Shown in pieces: positions 35,101 through 38,634 of a DNA stretch of 38,634 nt. Each line of letters opens with the position of its first letter. Position 1 is the stretch's first letter. Below the pieces are notes generated by a model that was not told the origin of the DNA, searched no databases, and worked only from the letters and a program-made list of their open reading frames with translations. The position numbers and the translations under genes are program-made. Origin of the DNA: Candidatus Poribacteria bacterium. GTDB lineage: Bacteria; Poribacteria; WGA-4E; WGA-3G. The DNA lies in contig JAAXHL010000217.1 of assembly GCA_012270865.1 (NCBI GenBank), forward strand, positions 1 to 38,634. Reading direction: 5' to 3'.

Positions 35101-38095
35101 TGATCTGGAGTTTGTTAGTTGCCACGGCACGCACCATGACTTGACCGAAACCGTCTGGTCCGACTGTATCAAAAACGGCATCGGGGACATCCCAAGTGAC
35201 CATGTACTCTGATCCGGGTTGTGCGCCTTCCAAGTCGGCTTCGCTGAGCATTCCGATGGGTTGCCAGTTGCCGTTTGCATCCTGATACTCTACCGCGATA
35301 CCTGCCAAGAAGTGCGGGTCCTCGTCAATTCTGACGGTTAATACCACACCCTCTTTGGTATTTGCGTAGATGGTACCGTGTTCGTAGCGTGGGTCTAAAC
35401 CATCAGCGTTGCGGTCGCCGATATTGGCAAGGACTACACTTGCGGTGTTCATCTGTGCCGAGTCGGTTGAACCAACGATGCTGAGGTGTGTCGGTTGAAC
35501 ATAAGCACCGACATTGAACAGACTATCAATCCCCATTGCACGAATGCCGTAGTTTCCGATTAAGAGCGGCATTTCCTGACCTTGGATAGGCATTGTGACA
35601 GAATCAGATGGGTTGAAGGTTACAGGGATAAGTTCGTTGATAATATCCACTGTCCCGCCGATCAAGTCAACTATCAGTTGGGTTTGGGCGGCGGTCAACA
35701 GACCTGCCTCTCCAACTCCCAAGCTGCTGAGGAACATATTTATAGGACCGTGAATATTACCTGCTGTTAGGTAAGCCGAAAGTAGTCCTGGAAGTGTTTG
35801 CGCCCTCACGATACCTGCTATTTGAGCATCGTCAAGTATAGAGATATTTAGACCGAGCTGCCCAGCAAGTGGTTTGAGTGTCGAAGCGATCTGTTCATCT
35901 GTAAGTTGATTAATAACCGCGTTCCAAATAGCGGATGCCAACATCGTGTTTTCGACAGTCAGCGGTTCCCATGTATTTGGGGTTATGTTTGGATTCGGAT
36001 TTCCATTTTCATCCAAGCCGATCATTTGATAGAACAAGTACCCTATACCTGCACCGATATCAGTAGCATCTTCCGGTATCCCTTCAACATTGAGTGTTGC
36101 GGCACTGTCATCAGCAGGTGCGGTAGCATAGTAAATATCTTTTTCATCGTTCCAGTAACTGATAGCGGTACCACTTGGACTAATACTGATATCTGCTTCG
36201 GGTGCGCTCGTGTCAACAGAAACATTTTCTTGAATCCGATCAAGAACGTTACGGTCAGCATCAAGGACATCCGCTTTCACTTGAAAGTTGCCATCACTGC
36301 CGAAATCAGAAGCGTCAAAGTGTGCAACCCAGAGTGATTGCGTTTCGAGATCAATATTTTTCGGTACACTGAAGACAGAAGCCAGGAGTGGGTCAAATTC
36401 TGTTTCAAAATAAGTTGTTAGGTCACGGGCATTGCGCTCTACTATGTTCAAGATACGGTTCCACTGTTCTTGCGTAAGAACACTCAGGTCAACCTCGCCC
36501 TGAAATGCTTTTGATATTAGTTCAATCCCTTGGGGTGAAAGTAATATCTCACGCATTGCAACCTGAAAATCCTGTGTGAGTAAGCGCTCCACAATACCGC
36601 GGTCAGCGAATTGTAGGTTCCGCGGGTCTGGCATTACCCACCTGTCAATCGTATATACATGCCGATTGACTTCGTCAAAGATAGCGTCTAAGGTAACGGT
36701 CTCTCTGTCCAGGTCTACGATAGCCTGACGATCAAGCGTTCTGAAATGGACAGGTTCCGCGAGCGTCACTTCAAAATAGTAATAAGTGCTACCTCTGTCA
36801 GCGGGTATATCTGCCTTGAATTCCCAGACGGTAGTCCCATCTGGTTGGGTTACCGCGGTCATGGTGTCAGCCTCGTAGATTGGTGCATCCAGTTCGGTTG
36901 CCCATCGGAGCCGGACATCAGAGAACAACTGGGTTTTCAAATCGGGCCATGCTGGTAAGTTGGTAGCTGCGAGCGTTTCCTCTAAGCGGAATGTATATTC
37001 GTAGGTATCCGCTTGGAATTCCGCCATTGTAACCTCTTTACCTTGCTTCGTTGTGCCGTTTGAGAGAGCAAATTCAACGCCAGCGACCTTTGCTGGAACA
37101 CGCGTGTAAAGATGTAGACTGTCGCTTGTCAGGTATTTTTGGTTTCGTACCTCACCGAAATCATTATAGAGAAAATCTGTGAAGTTCGGTGTCATGGCGT
37201 TTCCGAAGTTCTCAGCATCTAATTGCGGTGCTTCATGTGCGAAAGCTGCGAGACGTTCTGACAGTAAAATCCCACGAATCTGCCTTTTGGGTAGAAACCC
37301 ATCTGGAATGGCATCAACAATTATCTCTACTAATTGCTCTGCCCCAACTGGGATTCCTGTTTCGGCGATAAGTTCTTCTATAAATTGCTTTCCAGAAGCA
37401 GGATTCATCGAGAGACCACCGAGCCGCGATTTGCCTAAAATGGATGCATTTGTAGGCATGACCGGAGCATACGGTTCCGCCATATCTACCATATCTACTG
37501 GTGGTGGTGGGGTCGTGCCATCGTCTGGTGGTGTTGTCCCATCGTCCGGTGGAGTCGTGCCGTCATCGGGTGGCGTTGTCCCATCGTCTGGTGGTGTTGT
37601 CCCATCGTCCGGCGGAGTCGTGCCATCGTCTGGTGGGGTCGTGCCGTCATCGGGTAGGGCATCAAGCCACGCTGCGAGTGCGTTAACTGCTGCTGGATCC
37701 TTAAGTGCTTCCAGCACTTGGGGGTCTCTGAGCAATTCAAGGACATCCTCATCTTTTGCTGCCAGAAGCGGCACGAATTGATCAAGTGCTGCTTTCTGTT
37801 CTTCTGTTAGGGTGTCGGGATTAATGAGAGTGTTCAGAAAAGATGGAGTCTCAATAACAATCTCAATGGTACCAGCATTCAAGAGGTTTGCTGCTGCTGG
37901 ATTTGCCTGCAGCGCACCCAAGACCAGTGAGAATCCCCCTTGAATCTCAGGACGCTTCAGTGTATCGCCGTGATTTTCAATAACCTGGTCAGCGAGAGAA
38001 GCTTCCTCTTCTTGCCCGAAAACTGCGTTCGGAATTGCGGTGTAAAAAACACACAATGTAAAAATCAAAAAACAAACGAGTGTTCGTTTTTTCAT
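29144..38095 (-). CDS. Giant secreted Ig-like repeat protein with FlgD/type-IX-like C-terminal domain
   Basis: 2983 residues from the ATG at 38093-38095, which has GAGGAGGA upstream; an earlier start at 38131 would disrupt the signal peptide. Sec signal (MKKRT...VFG, cleavage near QEEE). N-terminal helical region, then seven DDGTTPP repeats, a region with mixed alpha/beta content, four tandem repeats of about 300-310 residues (each with APQG/GPQG, R-EWxxVGTA-type strand, DSPGARD and NVDDVxPLGPTN), then about five Ig-like modules (TPPVISAV, KPTITSITP, APIITMASP). The last 100 residues (RPLNYPNPFKDNT ... WDGKSSSGEDLARGIYF) form a FlgD-Ig/type IX sorting-like domain. Acidic overall. A surface adhesin or matrix protein is likely. 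Confidence 0.85.
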   Translation of the reverse strand: MKKRTLVCFLIFTLCVFYTAIPNAVFGQEEEASLADQVIENHGDTLKRPEIQGGFSLVLGALQANPAAANLLNAGTIEIVIETPSFLNTLINPDTLTEEQKAALDQFVPLLAAKDEDVLELLRDPQVLEALKDPAAVNALAAWLDALPDDGTTPPDDGTTPPDDGTTPPDDGTTPPDDGTTPPDDGTTPPDDGTTPPPPVDMVDMAEPYAPVMPTNASILGKSRLGGLSMNPASGKQFIEELIAETGIPVGAEQLVEIIVDAIPDGFLPKRQIRGILLSERLAAFAHEAPQLDAENFGNAMTPNFTDFLYNDFGEVRNQKYLTSDSLHLYTRVPAKVAGVEFALSNGTTKQGKEVTMAEFQADTYEYTFRLEETLAATNLPAWPDLKTQLFSDVRLRWATELDAPIYEADTMTAVTQPDGTTVWEFKADIPADRGSTYYYFEVTLAEPVHFRTLDRQAIVDLDRETVTLDAIFDEVNRHVYTIDRWVMPDPRNLQFADRGIVERLLTQDFQVAMREILLSPQGIELISKAFQGEVDLSVLTQEQWNRILNIVERNARDLTTYFETEFDPLLASVFSVPKNIDLETQSLWVAHFDASDFGSDGNFQVKADVLDADRNVLDRIQENVSVDTSAPEADISISPSGTAISYWNDEKDIYYATAPADDSAATLNVEGIPEDATDIGAGIGYLFYQMIGLDENGNPNPNITPNTWEPLTVENTMLASAIWNAVINQLTDEQIASTLKPLAGQLGLNISILDDAQIAGIVRAQTLPGLLSAYLTAGNIHGPINMFLSSLGVGEAGLLTAAQTQLIVDLIGGTVDIINELIPVTFNPSDSVTMPIQGQEMPLLIGNYGIRAMGIDSLFNVGAYVQPTHLSIVGSTDSAQMNTASVVLANIGDRNADGLDPRYEHGTIYANTKEGVVLTVRIDEDPHFLAGIAVEYQDANGNWQPIGMLSEADLEGAQPGSEYMVTWDVPDAVFDTVGPDGFGQVMVRAVATNKLQITDADAMPFSIDLDAGIYPPEVLELAVDETSIMSRNQDSDAPQGMVTINATTLPQTGPRTVSVRFEAKREKDTDWMTIGTATQGNDAGIVDAVTEAVGVAVEGNEAPINTGGNLTWSINVDTTTLEDTITKDSPGARDASKDDNQYTIRALAVTQDGTEWPIDPAAAESTMLSVDNIDDVEPLGPTNITAIANADGAVAADPDGGYTFRGLLDENDPSVMPQILKLTIEPTAERKTYESVMLVSDPAIDAALVGAPVETSEGVFEITVNIGDLGIAGNGAYTIHVLAYDASPDGPDEMYGNVQTDESPESTVHVKNYLRPDPAVFQITKDLGTEMNADSEGPQGTFMFTGHTVEQNSPPIESVRLEAKRANDTEWTTIGTADTSTAVDIGGAALPSALDHLVGVADEGTTAGNRSVVAIGESYNAWTVTVDTRALGLEDSITKDSPGARDVSMDDNPYTVRAFAVDASGKEWPSDATEMFSLDNVDDVAPLGPTNVSVTDVMATENSVFEDAGDGSYTVGGLVDKHDAAVNSPVATFTVEPTAVRKTYQSIRFVPGVEGLVITDVVETAEGSGVFTLTVDVGTLADGETYLANGTYMFYALAFDEFGNEQDDMSETDGSKISVTVSNTRRPVPQALAFTVGDPAETSPDSGAPRGTITLYGYTPEITSAPTTSVMFEVKRKNDTEWTKVGTASESSPVTAADDAKLAAADVADVADVVGGNVVKSDTYQRWMIEVDTTTLEDSIDKDNPGARDHTKDDNMYMVRATASATADGSANLSADDVTTMFSVDNVDDVAPLEPTNIVVTSVDGVDTVFETADDGSFTVGGLVDKYDIDGVPSPVATFTIKPIAERHTYKSVKLAMYPEGALVGDVSETEEGSGVFTVTVDIGILADRETYLENGTYTFQALAYDGVMDVVDSEFGNVEAGSDGSKVSVTVENSYRPAPEVLALSVDPESITETNPDSGAPQGTITIHAYSHEISSPFTTAVRLEVKRPGDAEWIDVGTATTSVPTTEVSDAALTEVVGYLANEAASATEAGTEETVVSVSQTYQMWAIDVDTTALEDTITADSPAARDASKDENQYMVRAIPIEAAEDYADPEASPNATEMFSVDNVDDVEPHGPTHIIDVADHAGTLAKNEDGSYTFSNIVDDTLPSPMAIFTIEQDAKVDPMTYEGGSVNLVQTIADGTQTTTEGAAGVLDTITIDVGTHANGTYMFHALTVDKFGNVQTEDSPQITVHVLNFRVSDVTDLAVIAVDGADVSEPPAEPISLRNSVTVSFMVANGSLADEELTGAVNGQGMPNESEEDPENTFSLMVEVGSLVDGVYTPDAVVTKRNRSVAFPITTVNVDNTGPVVIIESPTDGEAVESLPTFHASYHDNGAGVKGAGVDGETGSLALARLQPPDAVDVEVVQEELAKDASSLVYTRTERLAGGAYRVTVEVTDILGNVGSGSQEFVVNGTLPTVAIHTPTSGQTFEHGEPLISGEITGVVDVEVTTFTINDVDAEPEVEGSQFSYTPEEALTNGDYKVVVEVTDADGNTAQTTTTFVVDIPEPPKDTTPPVISAVAPNGVIKDSDPAKLGAVVISAVVTDEQSTVTSVRYSVNGGQVQSISNLHIDEGKIQAPVDYEAHGDGLYTIRLIATSEGGTTEITWTFTLLVDNVKPTITSITPSGVVRGGLPVISASANDESGVAEMSIVVMDSDGEEVSGETQDDSEDNVSGITRIDFNPETPLEEGVYTIEVRATDPYSNTSSSKGTFTIDFDTAAPIITMASPANNARLMYNEGEERQPTISISYADAESGIDVDSIRFVFNDQLITLTPQQKSASQVTYKPAQDLEPGQYAVKLEVSDRANQEGNVSDESDGAREANMAVYQFTFSVELRDGPILAARPLNYPNPFKDNTRISFTLARQATVSIVIYDATLRPVRVLVDNQVFDAGNYTRKDNGSDAIGWDGKSSSGEDLARGIYFCEIIVADGFEPEYAILKLALTR
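31385..35055 (-). repeat. Four tandem repeats of about 305 codons inside the giant gene
   Basis: Repeat starts lie near 35055, 34150, 33225 and 32290, marked by xRPxPxxLxxxVD-type openings. The linker DDVxPxGPTN occurs once per repeat, at about 34550, 33630, 32710 and 31740. Spacing varies from about 905 to 965 bp, and the copies are clearly diverged. Confidence 0.8.
37509..37655 (-). repeat. Seven 21-bp repeats encoding DDGTTPP
   Basis: In-frame minisatellite, unit starts 37509, 37530, 37551, 37572, 37593, 37614 and 37635. Units differ only at synonymous positions (for example CCATCG/CCGTCA), and they lie between the N-terminal domain and the rest of the giant protein as a flexible acidic linker. 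Confidence 0.92.
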
Positions 38096-38131
38096 TAACT
38101 CATCCTCCTCGTTAAGTCTGCGCGCTTGCAA

Positions 38132-38634
38132 GACTAAGTACTGAGTTTCTTAGATGGGCAAGCGAGAATACAACAAAGACGACCGGGGTATGATGTTTGC
38201 CCATCCAATAAACATCTTACCAACGAGCATTAAATTTCCCGATACCGATGTAGCCGTAGGGTAAATTTCGTATAACATACGGCATAAGTCAGAAGCATAG
38301 AGAAGCGGGCATCTAACTTCCACACTTGACTTTGCGGGAATTTTTCTATTATTTTAGCAAAAAGTCATAAAATTAAGCAAGCATTTAATCGTTACGCGTC
38401 AGAAACATTAGTGTTAGAGGTGCGAAACCGCTAACAGAACCGTCCTGCAGTTGTCTGATGTTTTATGCAATCGGTGAAATTTTGTTCCCGCCGCATCGGT
38501 ATATCATCGATTAAAATGCAATCCGCTTATATATGATACCACAATTTCTAAAACATGTCAAACCAAAATCTGAATTTGGGTTAACGAATTCTGACTCTTT
38601 TGAAAGTAAATTGAGGGTGTTTCATAAATAATAG
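38132..38634. other. Leader and upstream region of the giant gene
   Basis: No gene seen. A perfect 9-bp inverted repeat GATGGGCAA (38153-38161) and TTGCCCATC (38197-38205) lies about 60-110 bp upstream of the start codon. A candidate promoter is at 38533-38561. The rest is AT-rich with nothing recognisable. Confidence 0.5.
38533..38561 (-). promoter_or_regulatory. Putative sigma-70 promoter of the giant protein gene
   Basis: On the minus strand TTGACA (38561-38556), a 17-bp spacer, and TATCAT (38538-38533). This would give a leader of about 430 nt, containing the inverted repeat at 38153-38205. Confidence 0.45.

Noticed and set aside
37179..37781. 200-codon plus-strand ORF rich in GGVVPSS
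   Set aside because: It is the reverse reading of the DDGTTPP repeat region of the giant gene.

Overview
The window looks like a chromosomal segment of a Candidatus Poribacteria-type bacterium (sponge-associated or free-living marine lineage). This assignment is an inference from gene content and repeat style. The gene content includes several sulfatases, phytanoyl-CoA-dioxygenase-like proteins, a ThuA-like protein, Gfo/Idh/MocA and zinc dehydrogenases, PorV-like outer-membrane and FlgD-type C-terminal-domain surface proteins. Many short GC-rich hairpin repeats sit between genes. Base composition is moderate (visibly a little under 50% GC) and ribosome binding sites are ordinary GGAG-type. 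No rRNA, tRNA or CRISPR array was seen.

Layout. 1-1.5 kb: a HEPN (Swt1-type) plus DUF499-type ATPase that stops about halfway through its family length. 1.5-2.7 kb: a gene-poor stretch with degenerate and tandem hairpin repeats. 2.7-6 kb: a ThuA-like protein, a 7 x 36-bp tandem repeat, a zinc alcohol dehydrogenase and a divergent Gfo/Idh/MocA oxidoreductase, which suggests sugar or polyol catabolism. 6.2-10.3 kb: three paralogous proteins that fuse an RDD membrane domain to a PspA/IM30-type (ESCRT-III superfamily) coiled coil, with a small beta-rich ORF between copies two and three. 10.3-17.3 kb: sulfatase, PhyH-like dioxygenase, sulfatase, lactonase-type beta-propeller, and a convergent third sulfatase. 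None of the three sulfatases has a signal peptide. 17.4-21.1 kb: a CDP-alcohol phosphatidyltransferase, then (minus strand) MazG and a TPR/DUF3857/transglutaminase lipoprotein.

21.1-22.3 kb is a graveyard of small mobile elements. It holds a MITE with a near-perfect 7-bp target duplication, an apparent HEARO/omega-RNA-type element that has lost its ORF, and a 201-bp hairpin-rich element inserted in the loop of another hairpin repeat. 22.3-26.4 kb: a second PhyH protein, an Ig-like lipoprotein, a MetE C-terminal-type methyltransferase, a small two-helix membrane protein and a TauE/SafE permease. 26.5-38.1 kb (all minus strand): a 2983-residue secreted repeat protein with a FlgD/type-IX-like C-terminal domain, a PorV/PorQ-type outer membrane protein, a LysM coiled-coil membrane protein, an intrinsic terminator, and a shortened AccA-like protein lacking the catalytic glycine loop.

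The most distinctive items are the triple RDD-PspA fusion locus, the ORF-less HEARO-like element, the hairpin-in-hairpin insertion elements, and the giant surface protein with its PorV-like partner. Family assignments come from motif recognition alone; no database search was run.
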